Positions 9,571 through 22,866 are shown, counted from the stretch's first letter. The stretch: 64,000 bases of DNA from Papio anubis (GCF_008728515.1 NC_044978.1:9306452-9370451), one strand, 5' to 3'. Made by a program: numbers and translations. The notes: a model not told the origin generated them from the sequence alone.

Positions 9571-12434
9571 CCACTCAACAAGGATGTTATTATAGAGTTA
9601 TTCTGCTTCAACAGTACTCCAGGCACTAAGAAGTTAAAAAAAAAAAAAAAAAGAGAGAGGATTTTTTTTTCTTGATTAAAACCATCCTTCCTTCTAAAAT
9701 ATCTATTTGAGAATATAAACAGTGAAGCATAATTTAATTCCATAAGTTGTTCAACAACCACTGGGAAATCAATTAAAATAATAAAGAAATTAAAATGTTA
9801 ACTACTCAAATTCACATCATAAATATAAGGACATATGTATAATAAGACTATCAAAAGCAGTCTTAGTTATGAAAAGATGCCTTTCATGCATATAGTTTAT
9901 AAACGCATTTGCATTTTAATTGAGTAACAATTGTAGAAAACATTTTCACATGATCAGAGCAAAAACTCTTTAGGAAAAACTATTGAACATGGTAGGACAA
10001 CATTAATTTCTAGCAGCTCCTTAGCCTTTTGTCAGGTTGATCTAAAGTCTCAAGTGCCAGACAGCCCTCGAAGTGCTTCAGTTCTCGTAATAACAGGTTG
10101 TTTCCTCTGGAGTAACAACTTATTAGTCAATCTGGTTTTCAGTATTGTTAATATAGGCATTTTCATATCACAAAGGTATTACCTCTTATTGGTATCAAAC
10201 TGCGAAGTGTGATGATGGCTTTTTCTCTAGAAAGTGAAAGGTACATTATTTCGTCTCTATTTCCTGCCTTTAATCTGTCTTTTGCATATGGTATTTTGAA
10301 AATTCCATCAAAGAATTTTTATAGAAATTCCCCTCAGTTTTGCAACAGAGACTATTTCAAAACCAAGGATCTAATTAAATGGTCCTAGTGATTTGTCATT
10401 TCTCACTGGGGAAATTAATGCCCCGTGTTACATGCACATTTAAATGATTTTGTAGATACTGCTATAAAGACATAACACATAAGCAAAGGTTGTTGTCATT
10501 TACTCTGCAATCTAACCTAAGGATACGCATTCTGAGAAAAACAGTCCTAAGTGCACTGTCTAATTTTTTGAAAGAGATGCACAGACAGCCCGTTAAATGA
10601 ACTTCAGCTTTGGATATTGTCTAACTTGTCAATCAGAAAAACAGTTCTGACCCTACTCAATCATTTTACTAAAAATATGCATAGAGACCAGCATCAGTTG
10701 AAAAGAAAAAATAATTGTGGCTAAAGATACGTTTGTCCACAGTGGTCTGATGAGGTCAGAATCACATAGCTTCTCTTATTTATCAGTCTATGTCACCTCC
10801 AGGCACTTCCTAATGAAAATCCTTGCTCCTGGTAACACACTTCAAACTCAAACTGCTGGAATGTGCAACTGAAGGAGCAATAAAATATAAATTTATTTAA
10901 TGTACAGAGTAAGCAGTAGGTTATCACTGAACACTCTAAACAAAACATTTCAGTTTTTGTTTTGCTTTTTTTTTTTTTGAAACACCTAAATGTTAATGGA
11001 TAATTGATAGTTTCAATTTTTAGTAGAAACATAAGGCAATTTTTTTTTTGCTAAAAATGTTTGAACTCTATGCTTATTTGACACATAGGATGACATATTC
11101 TTATAGTTGTCGAATTTCAGTCCTGCCTTTTTCTATCATGTCTCTATTGTTTGTTTTACTTTTGTTTTCTAGGTCACATCTTCTTAGGAAGTTTTAAACA
11201 GCTGTCAAAAGTGTGCACAATCAAAATCAAGAATCAAATCTGAGAATCAGTGTCACCCGTATTTTGCTCAGTTACCATCTTGTCAATTCAGTGAATTTTG
11301 CATGAAGGTTTGTTCACTAAACTGATAAAACAAAGTAATGAGATCAAAGGAATATTTTTCAAAAACAGGCTTCGCCTACATTGACTATTTCATGAGTGAA
11401 TCCTCCCATACAAACCTAAGTTAGTATATGAAAATATTTTTGGTGATGCATTTTAAGCTGCTAGAAACAGCAGTGCAGTGAGATCTAGGATTAAATTAAT
11501 TCAATCAAATCAAGTCAAGTCTATAAGATGACATTACAAATTCCAAAACAATAGCAATGCAAATCCAGAGGGACAGTGTTTGGGCTAGTCAGTCCCCTAT
11601 AAAATAGTATTAGAATATAAATTACTTTCAAAAATTGGAAAAGCGATCAGAAATAAATTTGATGTTACTCAATTTAGATAAATGTTGAGAGGAAAGAAAA
11701 TCACTATGCAGATCCTAAGGGTAAATAAATAGAATGATATCTAGCTTATCAGTAAAGAGGTTTGAAGTTAATTCACAGTCTTATATAGGATTTTAAATCC
11801 TTTCAACTCACCTTGCTTTTACTCTTGGTTATTATAGAGAAAAAAAATACGCTCTCAAAAATGCATCTATTAACATCAGGCCTAACTCAGAAAGGCAAAA
11901 GTGTGTTGTCTAATAGAATCAGTTTTGAAACATCCATCAAATATACATGACTTAATTTTGTCTATAAATCTTTAAAATGTCGTAAAAGGGGAAGTTCCAT
12001 CATGGACTACATTTAAACTTGTTTTTCAGGTTAAAAAGCAGTCATTTACCTCAAGTCACTCACTCCTCTATTTTTTGCAATGTAAGAGTGTCAATCTGGG
12101 GTCATAAAAATGGTCACAATAGAAATCTGTAATAATTTTCTGACTCTACTTGCTATTAGGTTGAATAACAAGAAACTGTCTATATGAAAACTTTTTAGCT
12201 TCACAAAACAGTTTTATATGGTTCAACATAATATATCAGCTCCCAAAAATCTTAATCAGAATCTTCCTTAGAGACTCAAGTTTGGAAACAAAAAGAGAGA
12301 GAAAGGAAGATTTTCTTTCCTTTTTTTTTTTTTTTTTCAGCTGCTATATGGCATTTAGCATTTGTCCCCAGAGGATGTTTGCACAGTGGACTCTACTGCT
12401 TTCTAAACAGTGAAAGATATCCTCAACACTGCTG
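9571..12434. other. Repeat-poor unique stretch of about 2.9 kb
   Basis: Apart from an A run (about 9635-9653), T runs near 10968-10979 and 11041-11049 and a T17 run at 12321-12337, I recognise no transposon or gene here. The absence of Alu and L1 for almost 3 kb is mildly unusual for this genome. Confidence 0.5.
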
Positions 12435-12885
12435 CTAAAAATTGGGTTCCTTGAAAAAGATACATTGAAGCCCTAACCCCTGGCACATGCGAATGTGACA
12501 TTATTTGGAAACAAGGTCTTTGCAGATGTAATCCAGTTGAGGTCATACTGGACTAGAGGCCCCTGATCCAATGTGTGTTGTTATTATAAGAAAACGAAGC
12601 AGAGACAGACACAGAGACACACACAAGAGAAAGCCATGTGGAAATGGAGGCAGAGCCTGGAGTGCTTTACCCACAAGCTAAGAAACTGCCAAGAATTGCT
12701 GGCAAACACTAGAAGCTGGAAGAGAAGGGTAGATTCTCTCTCTGAGCCCCCAAGAAATAATTAATCCTGATGAAACTTTAAGTGTAGTCTTTGTTCTCAA
12801 GAACTGTGGGAGAATACATGCCTGTTATTTTAAGCTGACAAATTTGTATCAGTTTGTTCTGGCAGTCCCAGGTAACTAAGGACTC
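12435..12885 (+). mobile_element. Old LTR-like repeat, probably MaLR/ERVL class
   Basis: The sequence has 'gaagccctaacccctggcac', 'gacattatttggaaacaagg', 'ttgcagatgtaatcc', 'gaggtcatactggactag' and a closing 'gaactgtgggagaatac'. These belong to a widespread mammalian LTR-like family in the plus orientation. I recognise the family pattern but not the exact subfamily. No internal retroviral sequence adjoins it, so it would be a solitary LTR. Confidence 0.65.
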
Positions 12886-13558
12886 CTTTATGGGAGGTTC
12901 CCAAAATTTCCCTTGCAATACTGCCTCTCACCCACCTAAAGCTGCAAGAACAGGCCAGTACCATCATGCAATTGTGTCAAACTAGATTTTCTGGAACCCT
13001 CAGTCTATGGAAGCCATGCCACACTTCATCAGGTAAACGATGCTCTTCTCTTCATGTTTTATTATGGGATGAGCACCAAAGAAATATTGCCCCAAAGGTC
13101 TCACAGTGCATCAGCGAAATGAACTCTTCCATGTTTATTCATTTTTCCTTGCAGTTCACTCTTTCCTGAGAAGTGGAATGAGCTGGTGGTTGAGCTGAGC
13201 CATAGTCACCATATCATCGGCAGAACTTGCCCTTCCCAGTCTATCTGTGCTTCTCTTGCTCACAAACCAGCATTTATTTCACAAAACAATCATGAGAATA
13301 AAAAAGTCCAGGGCTGAGACTGAGAGCATGGTGGAGGTATAAAGAATCATCTTCCAGAAATGTATGAGTGCCTCTGAATCCTGCAGTAAATACAGCATAA
13401 GCTCACATTAGAAATAAACCATCTCTAGCAGGATCTGCTAAACTTTTTGTTCATAAATTGTCTTAAATTAATCAAGATCTGCTGGGTATCACTGTAGAAC
13501 TAGGAGAAAATTCAGGCATTTGTTAGATGGATGTTGGGTATACAAAAATGGGAGAAGA
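12886..13558. other. Unique sequence
   Basis: No repeat or gene recognised. A 67-codon open frame at 12966-13169 shows no motif. Confidence 0.45.
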
Positions 13559-13868
13559 GACCGGGCGTGGTGGCTCACTCCTGTAATCCTAGCACGCTGG
13601 AAGGCCAAGGTGGGTGGATCATTTGAGGTCAGGAGTTCAAGACCAGCCTGGCCAACAATGGTGAAACTCCATCTCTAATAAAAATACAAAAATTAGCCAA
13701 GTGTGTTGGCGTGAACCTGTAGTCCCAGCTACTGGGGAGGCAGAGGCAAGAGAATCACTTGAACCTGGGAGGTGGAGGTTGAAGTGAGCTGAGATCATTC
13801 CACTGCACTTCAGGCTGGGCAAAATAATGAGACTCTGTCTCAAAAAACACAAACCAAAAAAAAAAAAA
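13559..13868 (+). mobile_element. Alu SINE, full length, plus strand
   Basis: Starts gaccgggcgtggtggctcac, has both arms, and ends in an interrupted A tail (13841-13868). It is moderately diverged, AluS or older. No clean target duplication was found. Confidence 0.97.
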
Positions 13869-14268
13869 GAGTTAGAGAAGAAAAATATCTTAGGGGAAAC
13901 AACCAAGAAAAGAAGACAGGATCTGGATTAAATATACAGGGAATTAGAACTATATTTTGCATGGTCAACTACCAGAGTAAAGGGAGATAATGTGGTTTAG
14001 TAGAAAAAGGACATAAGCAGCATGTCTATCTATGCCTCAGCAAAGCTAACAGGATTCTCATAAAATTCAGAACGCCAGATGTACACTAAAATTCAGAAGT
14101 TCACAAAGAATGAATACAACCTTAAAAAGTACTTATGTAATAGTGAAAGGTTTTATAATTATATTAAAGATGGTGTGCAACCTTTTGAAGTTTGTGGAAG
14201 AAAAAATATGCTGACAGTCAAAAAGAAGTAACTCAGAGAATAAATGAACAATTTTAAAATTATTATTA

Positions 14269-14532
14269 TTTTTTGAGAAGGAGTTTCACTCTGTCACCAA
14301 GGCTGGAGTGTAGTGGTGACATCTCGGCTCACTGCAACCTCCGCCTCCAGGGTTCCAGCAATTCTCCTGCCTCAGACTCCTGAGTAGCTGGGATTACAGG
14401 CGTGCACCACCACACCCAGCTAATTTTTGTATTTTTAGTAGAGACGACATGTCACTTTGTTGGCCAAGCTCATCACGAACTCCTGACCTCAGGTGATCCA
14501 CCCTCCTCAGCCTCCCAAAGTGCTGGGATTAC
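14269..14532 (-). mobile_element. Alu SINE, minus strand, missing its first ~24 bp
   Basis: Begins with T-rich tail and ends abruptly at tgctgggattac, so the first two dozen bases of the Alu (the promoter A-box side) are absent. A ttattatta run precedes it at 14261-14268. Confidence 0.95.
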
Positions 14533-14855
14533 GAAAATAATATGAAGATATTTTCACCACCATGTGGTTAGATCTGGAAATGCTAGGTACGCATGTGGAC
14601 AGCGCATTAAAAGACATCAAGATACATCAGTACGCCTAGATAAGGGTAATCTGGGAATCAGGAAGGAAGTAGAGCAAAGTCTTGCAAACGGGAATTGCTA
14701 CTGAGACCCAGCTTGAACATGTGTGTATTTGGGCTGCACTAAGATTAAGAAATTGGCATGGAAAGCCTTTCTAGAGAACCATTCCACACTGACTAGTCTG
14801 CATTATTGTGAGGCTCACCTTGCTTATTTGTATGATCCCCCTGCTTTGTCTCCAG

Positions 14856-15208
14856 GAATTAAGCTTTTGTGTGTTTGTTTGTTTCTTTTGTTTTGTTTTT
14901 CTTTTCTGAGACCGGCTCTGGCTCTGTTGTCCAGGCTGGAGTGCAATGGTGTGATCTCGACTCACTGCAGCCTCAAACTCCTGAGCTCAAGCCAGCCTCC
15001 CACCTCATTCTCCTGAGTAGCAGGGACTACAGGTGCGTGCCATCACGCCCAGCTAAATTTTCATATTTTTTGTAGAGATGCGGTTTCGCCATGTTGCCCA
15101 GGATAGTCTGGAACTCCTGGGCTCAAAGGATCTGCCCATCTCAGTCTCCCAAAAATGGAGGGATTAGGGCAAGAGCCACCGTGCCTGCCTCTGGGCATTA
15201 ACTTTTGA
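14856..15208 (-). mobile_element. Old AluJ-like SINE, minus strand, with decayed target duplications
   Basis: The body is about 14870-15190, with features of the old J lineage such as 'cagcctcaaactcctgagctcaagc' order and many substitutions. The flanks gaattaagcttttg (14856-14869) and gcattaacttttga (15195-15208) look like a diverged target duplication. The tail region contains tttg repeats. Confidence 0.9.
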
Positions 15209-16538
15209 GACCCATGACCAGATGGAAAAGGCTACTCACTGGGAAAACGGATGCTGTACTGGCAAAGAGGTGGCCCTTTGATGCTTACCTACCAGTTATG
15301 CAAGAAAGTCGAGTTTATTAGAAAGCACACACTTATTAATTAAAAAAAAAAAAAACTTGCTGGAGGAAAACATGCTTCTGTTAAAGAGAAACAATCATAA
15401 TAATGGGCTGCAGGGAACCTATCTGATTCATTTTTAAGAAGATAATAAGTATATAGATTAATAGAATGTAGAGGTTATATTTTACGTAAATATTTTGCAC
15501 ATCCTTAAGGTCTCTGCCAACGATTGTTTAATAAATGCAGTCACTAAGGGCATTAGCAGGAGAGGAACTTGTTTTATCATAAGTGAAAACAATTAAAGGT
15601 AATAAAGAATAAGGTTCTATGGCCATTTCTCTGCCTAAAAATATAAGAAATAAATAGCATTGATATAAAAACCATTAGGCTAATTAAATATGAGTATAAG
15701 GTAAACATTTTTATTCTTTATCATAAATATGGCCTTATCTAAGAGGAATTAGGTCTGAGTAGCAGTTTAAAAGCTAACGAGTCTAGCTTTTTCTTTAATG
15801 AGGTTTATCCTCTCTAAAATAATCCTGCCTGTGAGGCCACCACTACCAGACTTAATTAGGCCTTCTGGCCATCATAATGTTGAGCAAGAAAAGGCAACAG
15901 TTTATTGCACTGTCTAGTGAACACTTCATTTCATAATTTTATTTTAATACAATGGACATAACTATATTTAGACAACAAATATATTTGTTCACATTTCAAA
16001 ATAGTAAGCAAACTATCCCACTTTGTCACTTATACATCCCATTTATCTAATTCTGACTGTCTTTAGACATATTAAACAATGGGATCATTGAGATTTTCTT
16101 GGGCACAGCATACTATAACACTGGAAAGAACTGTTCACTTACAGCCACCATGTGAAAACAATTCTGTGTCCTCCAAAACAGAGGAACTTGGAGGATACTG
16201 AGCTGCTCTTCATTAAGGTGCAAAACCTGTTTCACAGTTCTCTAAATGCAGAAGAAATGCATAAAACATGTCCTGTGACTACAGACCATAATTAACTTGG
16301 TACCTAGGCTGTCAGTCTTAATAAGTACATAAATAAGTAACATTTATATTAGTATTTTATGACTATTTCCAAAAAAAAAAAGAATTAAAAAGAATTTCTC
16401 TTTATGTTGATTTCCCTTGTTTATTTATCTGATGTTATGTGAATGCCTAGAATATACCAACAGGTGAAAGTGGCCTATTAAAGTGTAGTATCCTGTTGTA
16501 TTGTGAAATATTTTTCAAAAGATCTTAAGAAGTAGTTT
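15209..16538. other. Unique sequence
   Basis: No gene or repeat family recognised. Short A runs near 15342 and 16370. The stretch 15820-15910 has fewer AT runs than its surroundings but no motif I can name. Confidence 0.45.
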
Positions 16539-16604
16539 CCTTATTGTCAGTCTTATAAGACATATTATATAAGACAAAAGCCTTATTGTCAGGCTTATAA
16601 GACA
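16539..16604 (+). repeat. Local 24-bp direct repeat, 42-bp period
   Basis: The 24 bp at 16539-16562 recur at 16581-16604 with one difference. Each copy holds the palindrome cttataag. The intervening 18 bp also contains ttatataagac, a partial third version. Confidence 0.9.
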
Positions 16605-16794
16605 AATTTAAAAAGAAATGGATTCTGTATTTGAATGTGTAGAGAGAATCCTCTCTTCTACTGGGCAATTTCAGTTCTAAAAATAGTAAATTCTGAGAAA
16701 CATTCATGGCATTGTTCAAAATTTAACGAGATGATTGTTCATTATCAAAGTATTTTTAACAATACAGAAAAATGAAGAGCAACTTAAAAGTAAA

Positions 16795-17115
16795 ACAGCA
16801 AAAATTGGTTAAATATATTATGGTATATTCGTATTATAAGGCAATATTATGTAGCTATTGAAAATAGCTAAATATAAATTAAACCAAAAGAGATTAAAAT
16901 CTAAATATACAGAATAATCCAAGAACAACCACCAAAAGAAACCAGAAAAAAATTTTTATTCATACAAAAACAAAATACTGCAAGACTATTCACCAATATG
17001 TAAGTAGTGATTAGCCCTAGAAGTTGAGGTAGTGTACCTATTGTTTTTAATTTTATTTTTTTCTTAAGCTATGCCTTTCCCATGTTTTAAAATTAAAACA
17101 ATAGTGCTCTGGTAA
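16795..17115 (+). mobile_element. Old L1M/L1ME-type 3' end, plus strand
   Basis: The order 'ttaaatatattatggtatattcg', 'aatattatgtagctattgaaaa', then a pyrimidine-rich 'tattgtttttaattttattt' and 'ttttaaaattaaaacaatag' follows the typical 3' UTR of old mammalian L1 copies. Highly diverged. Confidence 0.6.
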
Positions 17116-18503
17116 TAACATAAAGCAAGAAGATCATTCTAACTTTGAAAGAGAAAGAAAGACGACTGATATACACAATTCCTAACTCTCCTTCTTATCA
17201 ATATGTATAGGATCACAAAATATCATAAAGGACTGTTTCCAAAGCTTAATTCCCTCAGGTTCTCCTGAAACTCACAATACTACATAGAAAATTGAGGCCT
17301 TACACATAGATAACTATTACCTATTTAATCTCGCTTAAGTAAGAAAGGAAAAAGTGCTAGTTCTAGTCTAGTTCAAGCAATGAAAGCTGAGCTACATTTA
17401 GCAAAATACATCTCCTAGAAGGAGAGTATGAGTTGTAAATCTAAAATGAAAATCACATCAGTATGGTTTATAGGAAGAGCTATATGGCTAAAAGTAGAAA
17501 AATTCCTGAGTGAAGGGTATAGAGCAAAGCATACCACATAACAAGAAATGCTTAACATAAACTCAGAAACAACTTTAAAAAATTCCCCGACAGCAGATTT
17601 ATGACAAACACAAAATGAAAAGGAAACGTAATGTAGTCTGAAATGTTTTAAAGGATAATGTATGCTGTCAGTTGCCACATTTGGTTTTTATCTGGTCGTT
17701 GAAAATGTCTTTACGTAGTGTTTTCTAACAATGACGTGTTGAAAATGTTGCTCCGAAATGTTTTTTTAAAATCTATACTTTCCCCCTCCCCCTTCCTATT
17801 TTGGCTGTGGATATAACACTGAATTCAAACAGCCACAGCATGATGGTTCTGGATTTTGTCTTTTTAATGATCAATTTAGATTGTCCCATGCTCAATTTAA
17901 CCATAATAAACCAATCCATCAAACTGAGGTAACTCAGTTGCTATGCTCAGACAGGTGATTTAAGTAAAATCAAGTAGTATCTCAGGAGCAGTTACCTTCC
18001 AATATTTGAATAACATTGCAGCAGGTCTAGTTCCTAGCCCAGTCACCTACATGGTGACATTTAAAACACATTCAAAAATGTTTCTCCCTGCTAATGCACG
18101 ATTGGGATTTTGCCATTTTTTTCAAATATGTTCATTTGCATACTCAATATTGTTGATCTGACATTAACCAAGCTAAACTTCACGATTCCGTTCATGTTTC
18201 TACCTCCCTCCATGGAGGGTGGTAAATAAAAAATTGATACATGACAATACAAAAATGAATGTATGACAGCTGCAGCTCTCGGGGGGCCACACACACTGAT
18301 GGGAGCAACAGATATTTACCAATAAAAATTAAATACAGCAAGTGTAAGGGATGGGCATTCTAACAGAAGTGTGTACAAAGTACTCTGAGGAGGAAAAAGG
18401 CAAAATGCAGTACAAACTCATCTATCAAGTCTTTCAGGGAACCACAAGAAATGCAACAACAGCGTATGATAAATACTGAATGAACAAGTGTTAATAAAAT
18501 GTA
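17116..18503. other. Unique sequence
   Basis: No gene or repeat family recognised. The part about 17780-18020 is less AT-rich and free of repeats. Confidence 0.4.
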
Positions 18504-19022
18504 TGGGAAGCCATTGATTTGGACTGTGCTTCTGTACTACACCCTAACAGACCAACCCAAAATGGAGTCACTCAGGCTAAGGTCCCATGTCACCAAACCC
18601 AAACCAAGCTGTTTACTTGTAAGATGTGACCTTCTAAGAAATCAGGGGACAGATGAAAGCCAAATTTTCATGTAGACTGGTTTTACGGAGGAAAAAAAAA
18701 GAAAAAAGTAAAAGCCAGGAGACTCACAGCAACCAGTGCGAAGGGGTCCAGTCAGCCTGAGCTGCTATGGTAAGGGCTTCCTCTGTTTTAACCCATGCAA
18801 GGAAAGCAACGTGAAGTAACCTGAGGCTGAGCAGTCCACTTTGTGGACTAGGTTGTTTCCTTTTTTCTGCTCCAGCTGCCTTTTACATAAACTGACTTTT
18901 CTGTCGCATGCAGAGGAGTTCCTATGTACTTTGTAGACTGGATGCTGCTCAGTCCATGAATCATTAATAAAAGCCAATTAGATCTTTAAAAACTCAATTT
19001 GTTGCAATTTTGTTCTTTGACA
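18504..19022 (+). mobile_element. LTR-like element, copy A of a pair
   Basis: Begins TGGGAAGCCATT and ends TTCTTTGACA, so it has the TG...CA ends of an LTR. It contains 'aaaatggagtcactcaggctaagg', a purine-rich centre, 'aacccatgcaaggaaagc' and an AATAAA at 18966-18971 followed by a T-rich end, as in an LTR R/U5 region. A related copy lies at 22867-23267 in the same orientation. Probably an ERV1-class solo LTR; subfamily not identified. No retroviral genes adjoin. Confidence 0.6.
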
Positions 19023-19440
19023 GGAGTAAGACCTGCGAATGAAAGATAAGCAGGAAGCAGTCTTTAAGAATAATTGTCTGGGGTCACTCTTCTTGAGAAC
19101 ATCCAAGAAAGGTGCTAAATCTACATCTGGTTATTTTCCTGTATTAGCTTCCCACTTCCTTGTAATTTCAATTTACTAAATGATTCATAATTTATTTTCC
19201 TAAGGAAAATAGAATGTGGAAAATGGCCACCTACAGGATGTCGGAAACACCTAAACTACTAATGAGGTTCCTTTACGATGAGAGTTTTTAAAAAAATCAT
19301 ATTATCACCAGCATATCTGCAGGAGTTCAAATGTAATATAAATCCAAGATTAAAATATTAAAAATCTCATAAGTAAATAATATATAAACTCATGATATTT
19401 TACTCTATTCTCAGTTATCAAAAGAAAAATTTATAAAGAG

Positions 19441-19638
19441 AGTCCTTAACTTACAATGGTTTGACTTTGACTTATTTTATTTTATTTTTTGACTTTTTGA
19501 CAATGTGGAAGCTATATGTATTCAGTATCCTCCTTGGTTACAATGAGGTTGATGAAATGTACTTTTGATTTATGCTATTTTCAACTTATAATGGGTTTAT
19601 CTGCATGTAATCCTATTGCAAATCCGAGAGCATCTATG
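19441..19638. mobile_element. Probable DNA-transposon (MITE-like) fossil
   Basis: The left end 'agtccttaacttacaatgg' and the right end 'aacttataatgggtttatc ... ctattgcaaatccgagagc' resemble the two ends of a common primate non-autonomous DNA transposon, with an internally shortened middle. The family name is uncertain. Confidence 0.45.
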
Positions 19639-20787
19639 ATCAATATATATTTCTAACTATAGCCTTATTGAAAAAAGATTTTTAACATATTGCTCATGTA
19701 TACAACCTTCAGTTGATATTGATAAGAACATAGCTTAAAAACTCAAGTATTCAAATCCAACATTTTAGCCTTAAATATAATATTTACATTAAATATTTTC
19801 ATGTGTAGCACATAAAGCACTATAAATAATTTCTTCCTTGTTTTGAAATAACAACTTTAATTCTCCTTCAGGAAATATAAAACAAAGCAATAAAAATGAT
19901 TATAAAATAAGTGATGAAGATCACTTAAAGGATAGTGGCTAGATCAACTGCAATTCAGGCCATGTTTAAAGGTTCTGGAAAGCTTGATATTTACAAGTAT
20001 TTATCAATCTTTAGTGTCAAATAATGTTGAATAGGTATTGTTTACAAGTAATCTATATCCTAATATTAGCTTTGAATTTTGTTTGAATAATATATCTGTG
20101 AAATGAAGAATCAAAATTTCATTTGTTTAATTTTAAAAAGCAGTTTCAAAGATAAGGAGTCTTCTCTAATCCTAAGCATAGGGCCATAGTTTTAGCTACG
20201 GACAACAGGATGAAAATGGAGGAAGTTACATCTGTGAGAAAAAATGAGTTTTCCAATCTAAAATTTTGGGGTGTCAATTAAAAATGGAAAACAATTTAAC
20301 GTCATACATAATTGTCCTGAGTTTCCTAACTTTTGGAGTATCAGGAATGCCTCACTCCTGTTCCAGAAGCTGCCACTCCATTGAAGTCCTAAGAACTCTC
20401 TTCTCACTTATCTGCCTATGATTTCTTTTCTTTAGCAGAGAATTCCCCAAAATAGTGAAAAAAGGTTTCTGAAAAGTAAGTACCTTGTCACGTGTTAGTT
20501 TTGATAATGTTTACTGTGGTCATTGAGACACACACAACTGAATAACAAAAGAGCTTTTCTAAAAGTCATCGCTTATGCTTTGACTTGGCATTCATTGCAT
20601 CCAAAACCATTCAACAAAAATATTTGTATAGCCTCATCCTCCTCTGCAGATCCATACCTGCCTACTGAACTATTCCAGGAAGGGGCCAAGTGTAATTTAT
20701 ATTTGCCAACCTCTTTGTTCATGCTATTCTCATAGTTTGCAATGCCTTTGGGCTTTGCCCTTTCTTTCTTTCCTTCCTGACTTCGTC
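19639..20787. other. Unique AT-rich sequence
   Basis: No gene or repeat family recognised. Contains a pyrimidine-rich lead-in (20757-20787) to the next Alu tail. Confidence 0.45.
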
Positions 20788-21098
20788 TTTTTTTTTTTTT
20801 TTTTTTTTTGAGACAGAGTCTCACTCTGTTGCCCAGGCTGCAGTGTAGTGGCAGTGGCACAATCTCAGCTCACTGCAACCTCCACCGTATGGGCTCAAGC
20901 AATCCTCCCACCTTAGCCCCCGAAGTAGCTGGGACTACAGGCGTGCGCCACCATGTCCAGCTAATTTTTGTATTTTTTTGGTAGAGACAGGGTTTCACTA
21001 TGTTGGCCAGGCTGGTCTCAAGCACCTGACTTCAAGTAATCCACCCGCCTCGGCCTCCCAAAGTGCTGGGATTACAGGAGTGAGCCATTGTGCCAAGT
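20788..21098 (-). mobile_element. Alu SINE, full length, minus strand
   Basis: A T22 tail is followed by both arms and an end at gtgccaag. A small duplication 'gtagtggcagtggca' lies in the right arm near 20847. Old to intermediate age (AluS/AluJ). Confidence 0.97.
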
Positions 21099-21384
21099 CA
21101 CAACTGTCTTAGGTATGGAAGTTCTATTCATACGTCAAAGTCAGGCTTTAAAGATTGCTTTCTTTCTCTAGAACTTTCCTCAGCCTCTTGTTTTTCAGAC
21201 CAAGTTAACTGCACCATATCAGTGTTTCCATCGCATTTTTCTCATTTCTTATGGCATTTGTTGTACCTATACTTTAATTTGTCCTTTTTATTCTTGTCTT
21301 TCCTACTTGATTGCTAAAACCTTGAAGGCAGGATGATTTCAATGTCTACATACACCTTACTGAACACTTTTAATATAATAAGCT

Positions 21385-21520
21385 GTGATATCTGGCAAGT
21401 TATTTAGCCTTTTTGTCTCCTTTTTATACTTATGAATAATAAAGGTATCTATCACAAAATATTATTATGAGAATTATATCAAATGAAATGTTGAATATAA
21501 GCACAATGCCTGGAAGAGCA
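21385..21520 (+). mobile_element. MIR SINE fossil, plus strand
   Basis: 'tggcaagttatttagcc', 'gtctcctttttatacttatgaataat' and 'gcacaatgcctgg' follow the MIR core and 3' part in diverged form. Confidence 0.75.
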
Positions 21521-22866
21521 AGTGCTAAAAAAAAAATTAGTTATTAGTTTAAAGTAATGACCATATAATGAATATAAGTTTATTTCATGAATCCTTCAAG
21601 AAATCTAGCAAAATGTTTTGCATGTAGTAGGCACTCAAACACCGAACTAAATTGATATCTGCAACCATATTCTTTAAACTCTGAAAGCCAAGAGCAAATT
21701 TCTTTCAGCAGCAAAATTATTAGGTAATTCTAAAGTTCCAAAATCCTCTTCCGGGGTTGATACACTTTCATAAATTACCTGCATGAAATGTTAAGTTTCA
21801 GTAGCGTAAACCCAGTCTTTGCTTGATGTTGCCTTTTGTGAATAAATAAGTGAAACTTGGGGCCCGAAATCCCAGTTGGATATAAAAGCAAGGCTTAGGT
21901 AGGAAAAACACATAGAAGTTTAATATTATAGATCTTCCATCCTCCTACTGTGCTGGTCATTTCTAACTCCAGGCGGGCAGGATTCTAGCCACTGGAAACA
22001 GGAAGTCGTCACTGACTAGGCTGCAGGGAGCTGACCGCTAACCTGCGCCCTCTAAAGGAGAGGGTGCAGGGAAAAAAAAAACAGCTCTTCTTTACATCTG
22101 TGGATAACGTCACTATATTTGATTTGGCACAAACACACTGAGAAAACAAATATCTTTGGTTGACTTTAGATGTGAGTCTCAGTTTCATATCTACCTGGCA
22201 ATAATAAATTCTGATCTTTACCTTGTAATAGTGTAGTACGTGATTATATACATTAAACCTTAAAATTATCCATCAGAAAGAAATACTGTAAAATCTGAAG
22301 AGGCTATGTGTAGGTTTTAATCTTATATGGTCTATTAACTACAAAGCAGTCAGAATTTTCTTTTTTGTATATATTTATACATTTAATCTCCTTGCCAACT
22401 CTAGCTATTTTCTTTATCTTTGTTTAAAATCAATGGAAATAATAGTAGTAGTTAAACAAACTCTGCAAGACTAATACTCATTCTCAAAGTGAAGGTATAC
22501 ATCTTTAGGTGAATTTAAGAGAAGAAGTTTTAATAGTAGCTTTTACGAGGATGGAGAGAAGCAGAAGGCTTCCAGTATATCACAGAGAGACACGAGAAAT
22601 ATTTTTAAAACTTTTCTTTAATAATTCAAACCTAGCCAAAGAAGGCTTGTACTCTCTGTTCCTATGTGGACTGAGAGGTGTTTGGGCATTGGCGTCAAAT
22701 TGGTTCTTTCCCAAGAGAAGCTTATGAGTGGGGTAAAAAACAAATGGAGTCAAATAGAAGGCAGAAAACTATTCTTTTGCATTTATTACAAAAATGAATG
22801 TAACATTATATAGTATACACTATGAAATGGTACAAATGAGTTTTAGCACCTGTTAAAGAAAGTTTA
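21521..22866. other. Unique sequence with a GC-richer pocket
   Basis: Mostly AT-rich, but 21970-22070 is GC-richer. It holds tgcgccctct at 22044-22053, which on the minus strand reads as the core of a CTCF-type motif (AGAGGGCGC). The rest of the motif is weak, so this is only a possible site. Confidence 0.35.

Noticed and set aside
13637..15075. Open frames in three Alu copies
   Set aside because: The peptides have the typical Alu-derived look (for example 'LQPLPPGF'- or 'AGVQWCDL'-like text) and no coding support.
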